Origin: Gemmatimonadota bacterium
GTDB taxonomy: Bacteria; Gemmatimonadota; Gemmatimonadetes; Longimicrobiales; Gaopeijiaceae
Direction: 5' to 3'
Assembly (NCBI GenBank): GCA_021295815.1
Contig: JAGWBQ010000002.1
Location: 1 to 64,000, forward strand
Length of the DNA stretch: 64,000 nt
The stretch's first letter is position 1, and the number at the start of each line of letters is the position of its first letter. Positions 56,549-64,000 of this stretch are shown here, piece by piece. The position numbers and the translations under genes were made by a program. The notes beneath the pieces were generated by a model. The model was not told the DNA's origin. It worked only from the letters and a program-made list of their open reading frames with translations, and did not search any database.

Positions 56549-58840
56549 CTAACCGATCGGCGGCTCTTCCCCGAAGTGCTCGCCGAACCAGTCGAACATG
56601 CGCTGCCAGTGATCCACGAAATCCGCGGCGGTGCTCGCCCGCCCGGCTCCGTGCCCACCTGCGGTGTAGTGGACCCAAACCACCTCCTTGCCCAAGCGGC
56701 GGAGGGCGTAATACATCTCTCGCTGGTTCGTCGCCGGCACGTTCCAGTCGCCCTCGCCCGAGAGCATGAGCAGAGGCGTCTCGATGCGGTCCGCGAACAT
56801 GACCGCCGAATGGTCCACGTACTTGTGCGGCTGCTCCCACAGGGTCGCGCCGATCCGATCCTGCCCGACCTCGGCGGCGGCGTAGTTCCGCGTGGTGATC
56901 TTGGGCGAATCTCCCAGGAAGGAGATGATGTTCACCTTGCCCGAGACGTTGGCGGCGGCGGCGAAGCGGTCGGTCTGGGTGATGAGCAGGTTGGTCGCGT
57001 ATCCGCCGTAGCTCTGCCCGTAGACACCGACCTTTTCCGGATCCACTAGCCCGCGTTCGACGATCTTGTTGATCGCGTTGGGAACCGCCTTGAGCCACGC
57101 TTCGCCCGGGTAGCCTTCCTCGAAGCGGACCGAGGGCCTGAACCCGAACCATCCCTGCGAAGTGATCAGGTTCATGTTCTCGTTGAAGCCGTTGTTGAAG
57201 AACTGTTCGTAGATCTCCGCGACGAGCGGGTACTTCGTTCCCGGCCGGTAGTTGGCCGGATAGTAGAGGATACCGTAGAGGTTGTTGCCGTCCACGTCCA
57301 GGTACTCGACGAGCTCGCTTCTGGTGAGCGAGACCTCGGCGAGCTGCGGATTGGCGTCGGTCAGCCTCATCGGATTCGACCACTCGCCGTCGTTCGCCCA
57401 GAGATCGGCGGGACGATCGCCGTCGGACATCGAGTAGACGATAGTGCCGCCGTCGTCCGAGAACCGCCACGACCCGTAGAGATTTTCGTCGAGGACGAGA
57501 GTCTCGACCGCGCCGGTCGAGGTGTCGAGTCGCTTGAGGCCGCGTTCCCAGCGATCGGTCGCCGACCAGGTGAAGTAGATGCGACTTCCGTCCGCGCTCC
57601 ACGCGACCGGGTTTCGGTTCGGACGACCTTTCGAATCTCCGAGGTCGAGCAGGTCGCGCATTGCGTCCGCCTCCAGGTCCAGCAGGTGCCAGGCGTCCTC
57701 GGACGAGAGCAGCAGGGAGCCGCCACCCGGACTCCAGCGTTCGACCGAGTAGCGGACGCGGGCGGAGTCGGCCTCGCTCTCCGGATCGTCGTCACCGGCC
57801 TCGTCTCCCCTTTCCTCGGCGGGCATACTCCCGTGCGCGGCCGTCACGTCAACCGCCTCGGGCTCGTCCAGCCGCCGTACGAAGACGGAGCCCCTCTCGG
57901 TGAAGGCGAACGCGTCTCTCGCCGGGTTCCAGCTGACGCTCGTCCTCTCTTCGCCGGTGGAACGGAGTGACTCGGGCGTCGCGCCCGCGGCCAGATCGAG
58001 ACGGAAGAGCTCGTACTCGGTCCCGTCGCGGCGCGTGTACGACGTTCGGGTTCTGGTCGTCGTCGAATAGGTGACGTAGGATCCGTCCTCCGAAAACCCG
58101 ACGCCCTGCGGCGTGTGCTCGGAGACCAGGTCGCGCACCGCCCCGTCCGCGACCGAGACCAGGACGGTCTCTTGGAGGTTCGCCAGATTGCGCACCCGGT
58201 CCCAGGCCAGGAAGTCGTTCCGCGAATCCTGCACGATCACCGCTGCGGTGGTCAGTCCCCGGAAGGCCTCGCGCGCTCTTTCCGCCCAGCCCTCCGGCCT
58301 GAGGCCGATCAGGAGTTCGGCGCCCTCCGGCGACCAATCCAGCGGTGAAGTCGACGCGACCTCGCGCTCGGTGCCTAGCCCGACCGTCCGCTTCTCGTCT
58401 TCGTGCGCGTCATAAATCCGAAGTTTGTAGGGACCGTGCTCGCCTTCAGGGTCGTCCACGATCCGTTCCGAGGCGAAGTAGGCCAGGTAGCGACCGTCGG
58501 GGGACCACGAGAAGCCCCTCAGCGGCAGCGGCTCCGGCTCCACCCACCTCTCGTCTCCCGAGGCGGTCTCGATCACGGCCAACCTCGTCCCTGACGACGA
58601 CACGTATGTGGGGTCGCCGAAACGTCCGTGGTCGGTACCGGTCCGGTCCATCCGACTCCGGTAGGTGACCGCCGCGAAACGCCCGTCGGCGCTCAGCGCG
58701 GCTACGCCCGGGCTGCGCACCTCGAGCGCGATCTCCGGAGTGAAGGGTTGCTGCGCCGAGAGGAGCTTCGGTGCGGCCAACGCGAGGAGTAAGACGAGCG
58801 CGCCCGGTTTCGCCGATCGAAGAAAGGTTTGTGACGACAT
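56549..58840 (-). CDS. Secreted S9 prolyl-oligopeptidase-type peptidase
   Basis: 763-residue serine peptidase. The signal ends LLSA before Gln-Gln. An N-terminal propeller (VSADGRFAAV-type blades: FSWSPDGRYLAYFA, WSADGSRIYFTW, FSDDGGTIVYS) covers the first 480 residues and gates a C-terminal alpha/beta-hydrolase. Catalytic triad: Ser in GVYGQSYGGYATN, Asp in LSGEGDWNVPATN, His in YTAGGHGAGRAS. It cleaves short peptides in the periplasm or outside. A consensus TATAAT lies 45 bp upstream of the ATG on the same strand. Confidence 0.9.
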   Translation of the reverse strand: MSSQTFLRSAKPGALVLLLALAAPKLLSAQQPFTPEIALEVRSPGVAALSADGRFAAVTYRSRMDRTGTDHGRFGDPTYVSSSGTRLAVIETASGDERWVEPEPLPLRGFSWSPDGRYLAYFASERIVDDPEGEHGPYKLRIYDAHEDEKRTVGLGTEREVASTSPLDWSPEGAELLIGLRPEGWAERAREAFRGLTTAAVIVQDSRNDFLAWDRVRNLANLQETVLVSVADGAVRDLVSEHTPQGVGFSEDGSYVTYSTTTRTRTSYTRRDGTEYELFRLDLAAGATPESLRSTGEERTSVSWNPARDAFAFTERGSVFVRRLDEPEAVDVTAAHGSMPAEERGDEAGDDDPESEADSARVRYSVERWSPGGGSLLLSSEDAWHLLDLEADAMRDLLDLGDSKGRPNRNPVAWSADGSRIYFTWSATDRWERGLKRLDTSTGAVETLVLDENLYGSWRFSDDGGTIVYSMSDGDRPADLWANDGEWSNPMRLTDANPQLAEVSLTRSELVEYLDVDGNNLYGILYYPANYRPGTKYPLVAEIYEQFFNNGFNENMNLITSQGWFGFRPSVRFEEGYPGEAWLKAVPNAINKIVERGLVDPEKVGVYGQSYGGYATNLLITQTDRFAAAANVSGKVNIISFLGDSPKITTRNYAAAEVGQDRIGATLWEQPHKYVDHSAVMFADRIETPLLMLSGEGDWNVPATNQREMYYALRRLGKEVVWVHYTAGGHGAGRASTAADFVDHWQRMFDWFGEHFGEEPPIG

Positions 58841-59160
58841 CGTGTTCAGTACCGGTTCGAGGGAAGGAGTTGAGCACCCATGATATTATAGGAGTTTGCT
58901 CCGCTCCTCGCCGAGAGGTCTCTTCCGCCTGCTCGCGTCAGTTGCGTCCCCCGTGTCCTTGGCGGTTGGAGCGATACGCACGAGATCGGACTCGTGCGTC
59001 ACTCTTCCGCCGACCGCTCAACGGCACGCATACCGGCGGCGGCGTGTAATTCTTCGGGCGTCAGGCAGTTTTTCTCGGTCCACCGGACGTGGAGGCTGTC
59101 CGTCCCACACCCTGAATCGTCGTCTTCGACGGTCAGCCCCCTGGTAACCAAGGAACGCTA
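58841..59160. other. Divergent intergenic region, S9 peptidase / EF-hand protein
   Basis: About 320 bp without a supported gene. It holds the TATAAT box on the minus strand and, near the right end, AAGGAA before the 59161 start. Confidence 0.5.
58885..58890 (-). promoter_or_regulatory. Consensus -10 box (TATAAT) for the S9 peptidase gene
   Basis: A perfect TATAAT on the minus strand in otherwise GC-rich DNA. Transcription would start near 58878, giving a leader of about 38 nt. No convincing -35 is found 17 or 18 bases upstream. Confidence 0.5.
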
Positions 59161-59808
59161 ATGCTGATTTCTCTCGGTACTCGCCTCGTCCTCACACTGC
59201 CGGTCCTCCTGGCCGCTCTCTCCGCCTCCGCGGCGGCCGCCCAGGACGTGTCGCCGTCACAGGCCCACGTCGGCCATGTGGCGGACGGCTTCCGCGGCAC
59301 GCCGGATGGCGTCGGTCTCCTGCCTGCGGCGATGGTCGAGGCGGAGGTGGCCGCTCAGCACGCCGCTCTTGCCGCCGTCGATCCGTCCGACCTGGCTTCG
59401 GTCCAGCGCCACGTCGCTCACGTTCAGCACGCCCTCGTCGCCGAGTCCCAGGAGCGCGGACCGGGCAAGGGCTACGGCCTTATTCGGGCTGCGGAAGGCG
59501 TGGTCCGTCACATCGAGCTCGCCGCCGGCTCGGAGGGAGCTTCCGACGGTGTCGTGAACCACGCCAACCACGTCGCCACCTCGGCGCGCAACACCTTGGA
59601 ACGGGCCCGACGCATGATGGAGATAGCCTCTGCGATATCCGAGATCGAGGGCGGAGACGCCACTGAGCTGGTCGCCGAGCTGGCCGAACTCTCTTCGATG
59701 CTCATCCCCGGCCACGACGCCGACGGTGACGGACGCATAGGATGGCAGGAGGGCGAGGGCGGGCTGGAACAGGCCCGGATCCATCTCGGACTATTGAAGC
59801 GCGGCTAG
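59161..59808 (+). CDS. Exported helical protein with EF-hand-like Ca2+ loop
   Basis: 215-residue protein with a clear signal peptide (LVLTLPVLLAALSASAAAA before Gln-Asp). The middle is rich in His and Ala helices (HVQHALVAES, VVRHIELAAGS, VVNHANHVATSARNTLERA). Near the end, GHDADGDGRIGWQEGEGG is a canonical EF-hand loop with Asp at positions 1, 3 and 5 and a Glu at 12. No family was recognised. AAGGAA stands 8 bases before the ATG. The repeated His pattern could bind metals or heme, but no CxxCH is present. Confidence 0.6.
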   Translation: MLISLGTRLVLTLPVLLAALSASAAAAQDVSPSQAHVGHVADGFRGTPDGVGLLPAAMVEAEVAAQHAALAAVDPSDLASVQRHVAHVQHALVAESQERGPGKGYGLIRAAEGVVRHIELAAGSEGASDGVVNHANHVATSARNTLERARRMMEIASAISEIEGGDATELVAELAELSSMLIPGHDADGDGRIGWQEGEGGLEQARIHLGLLKRG

Positions 59809-59823
59809 TCGGTACCGGCTAGC
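59804..59823. terminator. Candidate hairpin terminator between convergent small genes
   Basis: GCTAGTCG and CGGCTAGC pair over 8 bp (one G-U) around a GTAC loop, overlapping the stop codon of the EF-hand gene. No T-run, but placed between convergent genes. Confidence 0.35.
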
Positions 59824-59826
59824 GGA

Positions 59827-60186
59827 TCACGGCCCGGAACGGCCGGACGCGGGTCGGTTTTCCCCCTCGATAGGCGTTCCCAGCCGTGTCTCCACTTCGT
59901 CCCACACCTCGCGCATGAACGCCAGATCCTCGCCGCGCAGCTCGACGAACTCGACGAGCTCCTCTTCGGTCACCCCGTTGGCTCCCAGGATCGCCGATCT
60001 GGTGGAATCGCTGATCTCCGAGCCCGAAGTCAGCGCGGCCGTCCTGAGTTCGACGTAGGTCGTGACGAAGGTCTCACGATCGACGGTATCCGGGCCGGAG
60101 AGCGACCCGCAGGCGGCCAGGGCGAGCGAACCCACGAGCGGGAGCGCGGCTAGGGTTCGGGTCTTCCGTGTTCTGACGCTCTTCAA
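59827..60186 (-). CDS. Small lipoprotein of unknown function
   Basis: 119-residue protein with a lipoprotein signal (LAALPLVGSLALAAC, lipobox LAAC). The mature part is acidic and helical: RETFVTTYVELRTAALTSG, TEEELVEFVELRGEDLAFMREVWDEVETRL. No known function. Similar short helical lipoproteins are common in this kind of genome, but no family can be named. A hairpin (60269-60287) and TTGACA lie upstream on its strand. Confidence 0.6.
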   Translation of the reverse strand: MKSVRTRKTRTLAALPLVGSLALAACGSLSGPDTVDRETFVTTYVELRTAALTSGSEISDSTRSAILGANGVTEEELVEFVELRGEDLAFMREVWDEVETRLGTPIEGENRPASGRSGP

Positions 60187-60558
60187 CAGGGGTCCGGGCT
60201 CTCGTCCTGAGGTGACTGCGGGTCGGATCTGAATGCTGCGAGCGCGCCCGCGCTGCAGGCGTGCGCCCGTCTGCCTTCACGGCAGACTCTACATGTCAAA
60301 GCGGCCGTGGTTCCGCCGCCCTCCCCCGAACTTGCAGGATTCGACCGGGTCCGGATCTTGACTGTCCGATTCGGCGGCGGATTCACCGTCCCTGAGCACG
60401 GTGGAGTTCGCTGTCCCGATACGACATTGTAATGTCCCGGGTGGCGAGTGAGATTCCTCGCCTGATGTCCGTCCCCGGAGGTTCGTTCCGTCCCGGACCT
60501 CTTGCGGCCGGAGGCGCCCGGCCTCCCAACCTGATTTCAAAACCAAGGAGCTGTGATC
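60187..60558. other. Divergent intergenic region, small lipoprotein / clpB
   Basis: About 370 bp without a supported gene. It holds a 7-bp hairpin GTCTGCC/GGCAGAC at 60269-60287, TTGACA on the minus strand at 60294-60299, and the GACATT/AATGTC inverted repeat upstream of clpB. Confidence 0.5.
60423..60436 (+). promoter_or_regulatory. Inverted repeat GACATT-GT-AATGTC upstream of clpB
   Basis: A 6-2-6 palindrome about 120 bp before clpB, flanked by two TGTCCCG copies (60412 and 60433). It is neither CIRCE nor the HspR repeat. A heat-shock regulator site is a guess from position. Confidence 0.35.
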
Positions 60559-63168
60559 ATGCTCACTCCCGAACGGCTCACCGTGAAGGCCGGCCAGGCG
60601 CTGCAAGCGGCGCAGGCCGAAGCTCGAACGCGCGATTCCGCCTCCGTCGACGGCTTGCATCTCCTTTCGGCGCTCATCGAACAGGAGGGAGGCATCGTGC
60701 TTCCCATTCTCAGCAAGCTCGAGGTCAACGCCTCCCTGCTGCGCTCGCGGTTGGCCGACGCCCTCGACTCCCTTCCCAAGGTCCGGGGCGGATCGGATCC
60801 GACCCTGTCACGTGATCTCAGGCGCGCGCTCGATCGCGCACTCGCCGTATCCGCCGAACTAGAAGACGAGTATGTCTCCACGGAACACCTCCTTCTCGCC
60901 CTCGCCGAAGGCAAGGGAGACGCCGCCCGCATCCTCCAGGGCCTGGGCGCGAAGCCGAGGGAGCTCCGGACGGCGCTGGAGGCCGTGCGCGGTTCGCACC
61001 GGGTTCTCGACGACACCCCCGAAGATTCCTTTCGCGCCCTGGAGCGGTACTCCCGGGACCTCACCCGCATCGCTCGCAGCGGCAAGCTCGACCCGGTCAT
61101 CGGTCGGGACACCGAGATCCGCCGCGTGATTCGGGTCCTCGCGCGTCGCACCAAGAACAACCCGATCCTCATAGGCGAGCCCGGCGTCGGCAAGACCGCC
61201 ATCGCCGAGGGGCTGGCCCAGCGGATGGTGGCGGGCGACGTTCCCACCACCCTCGCCAACAAGAAGCTGCTCCAGCTCGACATCGCTGCCATGCTCGCCG
61301 GCGCAAAATACCGCGGCGAGTTCGAGGAGCGTCTGAAGACGGTGCTGAAGGAGATCACCGAGGCCGAGGGTCGCTACGTCGTCTTCATCGACGAGACCCA
61401 CACCATCGTGGGGGCGGGAGCGTCCCAGGGCGCGGTCGACGCCGGCAACATGTTCAAGCCCGCCCTCGCTCGCGGAGAGCTGCGCATGCTCGGCGCCACA
61501 ACGCTCGACGAGTACCGGAACCACATCGAGAAGGACCCCGCCCTCGAGCGCCGCTTCCAGCCGGTCTTCGTGGCCCCGTCTTCGGTCGAAGACGCCATCG
61601 CCATCCTGCGCGGGCTCAAGGAGCGTTACCAGATCCACCACGGGGTCCGCATCCGCGACGAGGCGGTGGTTGCCGCCGCCCGGCTCTCCGACCGCTACGT
61701 GGGCGGACGCTTCCTGCCGGACAAGGCCATCGACCTCCTAGACGAAGCCGCGAGCCGGCTGCGGATCGAGATCGACTCGCTTCCGCACGAGATCGACGTG
61801 ATCGAGCGCCGCATCACCCAGCTCGAGATCGAACGTCAGGCCCTCAAGGGCGAGGAAGGGAAGGAGTCCAAGGAGCGATCAGGTGCGATCGAGACCGAGC
61901 TCTCCGAACTGCGCGAGTTGAGCCAGAGCCGGAAGGCGGCCTGGCAGGCGGAGAAGAATCTGATCGAGCGCATCCGCGAACTCAGGGCGCGAACCGACGA
62001 TCTGCGCCTGGAGGCCGAGCGGGCGACGCGCACGGGCGAGCTCAACCGCGTGGCCGAGATACGCTACGGCGAGATCCCTGCGGCCGAAGGCGAAATCGAG
62101 TCGCTGACCGTTCGTCTGGACGAGCTCCAGTCGGTGGAATCCTTCCTGCGCGAGGAGGTGAGCGCCGACGACATCGCTGCGGTGGTGGCCGAATGGACAG
62201 GCATTCCCGTCACCCGCCTGGTGTCGAGCGAACGCGATCGCCTCGTCGATCTCGAGGTCCATCTCGGGAGTCGCGTGATCGGCCAGCCCGCCGCTCTCGC
62301 CGCCGTATCCAACGCGGTGCGACGGGCCCGCGCCGGAATTCAGAATCCGGATCGTCCGGTGGGCTCCTTCATCTTCCTTGGGCCGACCGGGGTGGGCAAG
62401 ACCGAGACCGCCCGCGCTCTTGCCGACTTCATCTTCGACGACGAACGCGCCATGGTGCGCATCGACATGTCGGAGTACATGGAGAAGCACGCGGTGTCGC
62501 GGCTTATCGGAGCGCCGCCCGGGTACGTGGGCTTCGAAGATGGCGGGCAGCTTACCGAGGCGGTCCGGCGCAGGCCGCATGCGGTCATCCTTTTCGACGA
62601 GATCGAAAAGGCCCATCCCGAAATCTTCAACGTCCTGCTCCAGCTTCTGGACGACGGCAGACTCACCGACGCCAAGGGACGGGCGGTCGACTTCCGAAAC
62701 GCGGTGGTCATCATGACCTCCAACATCGGCGGCGACCGCATTCTCCAAGCGGGTGAGCGAGGAACCGTCGAGACCGAGTGGGAAGCGATCGAAAGGGATG
62801 TTCGGAGCGGACTCCGCTCCCGCTTCCGACCCGAGTTCCTCAACCGGGTGGACGAGATCGTGGTTTTCCGACCGCTGGGAGTCGAGGCGCTCGCCGAGAT
62901 AGTCGAGATCCAGCTCGCAAAAGTCGCCGAGCTGGCGCGGAGCGCGGGCATCGAACTCGAGACCACCCCCGAAGCGCGCCGCCGGCTCGCGGTCCGAGGC
63001 TTCGATCCCGCCTTCGGAGCGCGTCCCTTGAGGAGGGAGATCCAGCGATCCGTCCAGGATCCGCTCGCCCTCCTCATGCTCGAAAGCGAACTTCCCGAAA
63101 ACGCGCGCGTCGTCGTCGAAACGGAAGGGGATGCGCTGCGGCTGCGGGTTTCGGGAGAGAAAGAATGA
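60559..63168 (+). CDS. clpB: ClpB disaggregase (Hsp100)
   Basis: AAA+ chaperone that pulls proteins out of aggregates with DnaK. Order of parts: N domain (about 1-145), NBD1 with GEPGVGKT and [12 protein letters not shown], a coiled middle domain (about 405-520, rich in [12 protein letters not shown]-type helices), and NBD2 with [14 protein letters not shown] and [13 protein letters not shown]. The arginine fingers and GAPPGYVG pore loop are present. ATG 60559 follows AAGGAG by 8 bases, better than the GTG at 60553. Length 869 is standard. Its stop overlaps the next lipoprotein gene (ATGA). Confidence 0.96.
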   Translation: MLTPERLTVKAGQALQAAQAEARTRDSASVDGLHLLSALIEQEGGIVLPILSKLEVNASLLRSRLADALDSLPKVRGGSDPTLSRDLRRALDRALAVSAELEDEYVSTEHLLLALAEGKGDAARILQGLGAKPRELRTALEAVRGSHRVLDDTPEDSFRALERYSRDLTRIARSGKLDPVIGRDTEIRRVIRVLARRTKNNPILIGEPGVGKTAIAEGLAQRMVAGDVPTTLANKKLLQLDIAAMLAGAKYRGEFEERLKTVLKEITEAEGRYVVFIDETHTIVGAGASQGAVDAGNMFKPALARGELRMLGATTLDEYRNHIEKDPALERRFQPVFVAPSSVEDAIAILRGLKERYQIHHGVRIRDEAVVAAARLSDRYVGGRFLPDKAIDLLDEAASRLRIEIDSLPHEIDVIERRITQLEIERQALKGEEGKESKERSGAIETELSELRELSQSRKAAWQAEKNLIERIRELRARTDDLRLEAERATRTGELNRVAEIRYGEIPAAEGEIESLTVRLDELQSVESFLREEVSADDIAAVVAEWTGIPVTRLVSSERDRLVDLEVHLGSRVIGQPAALAAVSNAVRRARAGIQNPDRPVGSFIFLGPTGVGKTETARALADFIFDDERAMVRIDMSEYMEKHAVSRLIGAPPGYVGFEDGGQLTEAVRRRPHAVILFDEIEKAHPEIFNVLLQLLDDGRLTDAKGRAVDFRNAVVIMTSNIGGDRILQAGERGTVETEWEAIERDVRSGLRSRFRPEFLNRVDEIVVFRPLGVEALAEIVEIQLAKVAELARSAGIELETTPEARRRLAVRGFDPAFGARPLRREIQRSVQDPLALLMLESELPENARVVVETEGDALRLRVSGEKE

Positions 63169-63698
63169 AGCCCGGGCCGCTCCTGGTCGTTCTGCTCTCG
63201 ACCTGGTTCGCCGGTTGCGCAGCCGCCGGAATCCAAGAGACCGGCACGGAGGCCATGACGCCTGCGGATAGCCGGCCCCCGGCGGCCGGGCCGCGGTCCA
63301 CCGACCTTCCGCCTTTGGCGGCGGCCCGCACCCTTTCCAGGAGGAGGACGGCCGAGGGCTCCGTGCTTTCCTTCCTCGCCGCGACCAGGGAGCGCGACCT
63401 GGCCGTCATGGGAGAGCTCTTCGGAACCCGAGCAGGGTCGATCACCAACCGGGACGGAGATCGTGACGCCCAGGTGCGCATGGAGGCGATGGCTTCCATC
63501 CTCACCTTCGAGTCGTGGCACGTCGTCGGCAGCGAGGAGGTCGCCGGGGAGCTCGGCGGCGCCGTCAGATTCCTGATCGACCTGGAGCGGGAGACCGGGA
63601 CTGTGAACGCCGTGCCCTTCGTAGCCGTGCTGGGAGTCGATCGACGCTGGTACGTGCGCGAGGTGGACCTGGCCCTCGTGATGGCCGGGAGGAGCTAA
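63165..63698 (+). CDS. Lipoprotein of unknown function downstream of clpB
   Basis: 177-residue protein with a lipobox (LLSTWFAGC). After a Pro-rich linker, the C-terminal 110 residues look like a small alpha/beta fold of NTF2 type: EGSVLSFLAATRERDLAVMGELFGT, RVRFLIDLERETG-like strand and VPFVAVLGVDRRWYVREVDL. The ATG shares ATGA with the clpB stop, so it is translated with clpB, an unusual partner for a chaperone. It converges with the epimerase gene, overlapping by four bases. Confidence 0.65.
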   Translation: MKPGPLLVVLLSTWFAGCAAAGIQETGTEAMTPADSRPPAAGPRSTDLPPLAAARTLSRRRTAEGSVLSFLAATRERDLAVMGELFGTRAGSITNRDGDRDAQVRMEAMASILTFESWHVVGSEEVAGELGGAVRFLIDLERETGTVNAVPFVAVLGVDRRWYVREVDLALVMAGRS

Positions 63699-64000
63699 TC
63701 CCGTTCGACCAGTTCCACGAGCACGCCACCTGCGCTCCCGGGATGCACGAACGCCACCAGACCGTGGGCTCCCGGCCTCGGCTTCTCGTCGATCAGCCTA
63801 ACTCCTTTCCGGGTAAGGAGCCCGAGCTCCTTCTCGATGTTCTCCACGCGGAAAGCCACGTGGTGAAGCCCAGGCCCGCGTCTCGCCAGGAAGCGCCCGA
63901 CCGGCGTATCGGGACCGAGCGGTTCCAGAAGCTCCACGCCACCGACGAAGGCCACCCTGACGCCCTGGTCGGCGATCTCGACGACCGGCTCGGCTCGGTC
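63695..64000 (-). CDS. mce: Methylmalonyl-CoA epimerase, 5' partial
   Basis: The gene runs off the right edge; only the last 101 residues are visible. VEIADQGVRVAFVGGVELLEPLG and GLHHVAFRVENIE are hallmarks of the vicinal-oxygen-chelate methylmalonyl-CoA epimerases, with the metal His in LHHVAF and Glu in the final VLVELVE. It interconverts (R)- and (S)-methylmalonyl-CoA in propionate and branched-chain use. The GTG at 63955 is not the start, since similarity continues upstream of it to the window edge. Confidence 0.85.
   Translation of the reverse strand, partial: DRAEPVVEIADQGVRVAFVGGVELLEPLGPDTPVGRFLARRGPGLHHVAFRVENIEKELGLLTRKGVRLIDEKPRPGAHGLVAFVHPGSAGGVLVELVERD

Overview
The window is a stretch of bacterial chromosome with high GC, frequent GTG and TTG starts, very tight gene packing and long antisense open frames. 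The gene repertoire fits a free-living aerobic heterotroph of the Gemmatimonadota or a close relative: a VPS10/BNR exo-propeller, a 6-bladed beta-propeller lipoprotein-like protein, a soluble PQQ dehydrogenase, a fused TrpC-TrpF, long-form PurC and many secreted peptidases. This assignment is an inference from gene content and style; no rRNA or other decisive marker is present. No tRNA, rRNA, CRISPR array, insertion sequence or prophage was found.

Left part (1-34.4 kb), mostly core metabolism. A partial secreted propeller is followed by scpA-scpB-rluB-upp-trkA-trkH, chained by stop/start overlaps (chromosome condensation, rRNA pseudouridylation, uracil salvage, K+ uptake). On the minus strand, truA and then fsa/tal-purB-purC-purS-purQ-purL-purF-add form a long purine operon that ends in adenosine deaminase. 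Then come trpD, lexA on the opposite strand, and trpCF-trpB-trpA. The short lexA/trpCF gap carries a direct-repeat LexA-type operator. Next are rqcH (minus), rlmN-yqeK-lytR_C-lepB, and aspS-phoH-pgpH-ybeY-mgtE (translation, c-di-AMP turnover, 16S rRNA maturation, Mg2+).

Right part (34.4-64 kb), mostly envelope and accessory. A minus-strand operon encodes a VPS10 propeller, a cytochrome c fused to a predicted beta-barrel, and a pentaheme cytochrome; it could be an outer-membrane electron route. Then follow a MATE exporter, a tiny ORF coupled to a GH24 lysozyme and an M24 peptidase, and a minus operon of lectin-like protein, PQQ dehydrogenase and P1 peptidase. After these come DUF2461, an MBL hydrolase, what looks like a nucleobase permease collapsed in frame to its two ends, a DUF3500 protein, a zinc alcohol dehydrogenase, a Tat-exported PhoD phosphatase, a Tat lipoprotein of unknown function, an S9 peptidase, two small exported proteins, clpB, a lipoprotein and the end of methylmalonyl-CoA epimerase.

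Cross-cutting points: eleven exported non-lipoproteins share Gln at the predicted +1 position after signal peptidase I cleavage, as in the Q-rule described for Bacteroidetes. Start/stop overlaps of the NTGA type couple most adjacent genes. The most novel-looking items are the collapsed NCS2 permease, the cytochrome-barrel operon, and the lexA operator shared with the trp genes.
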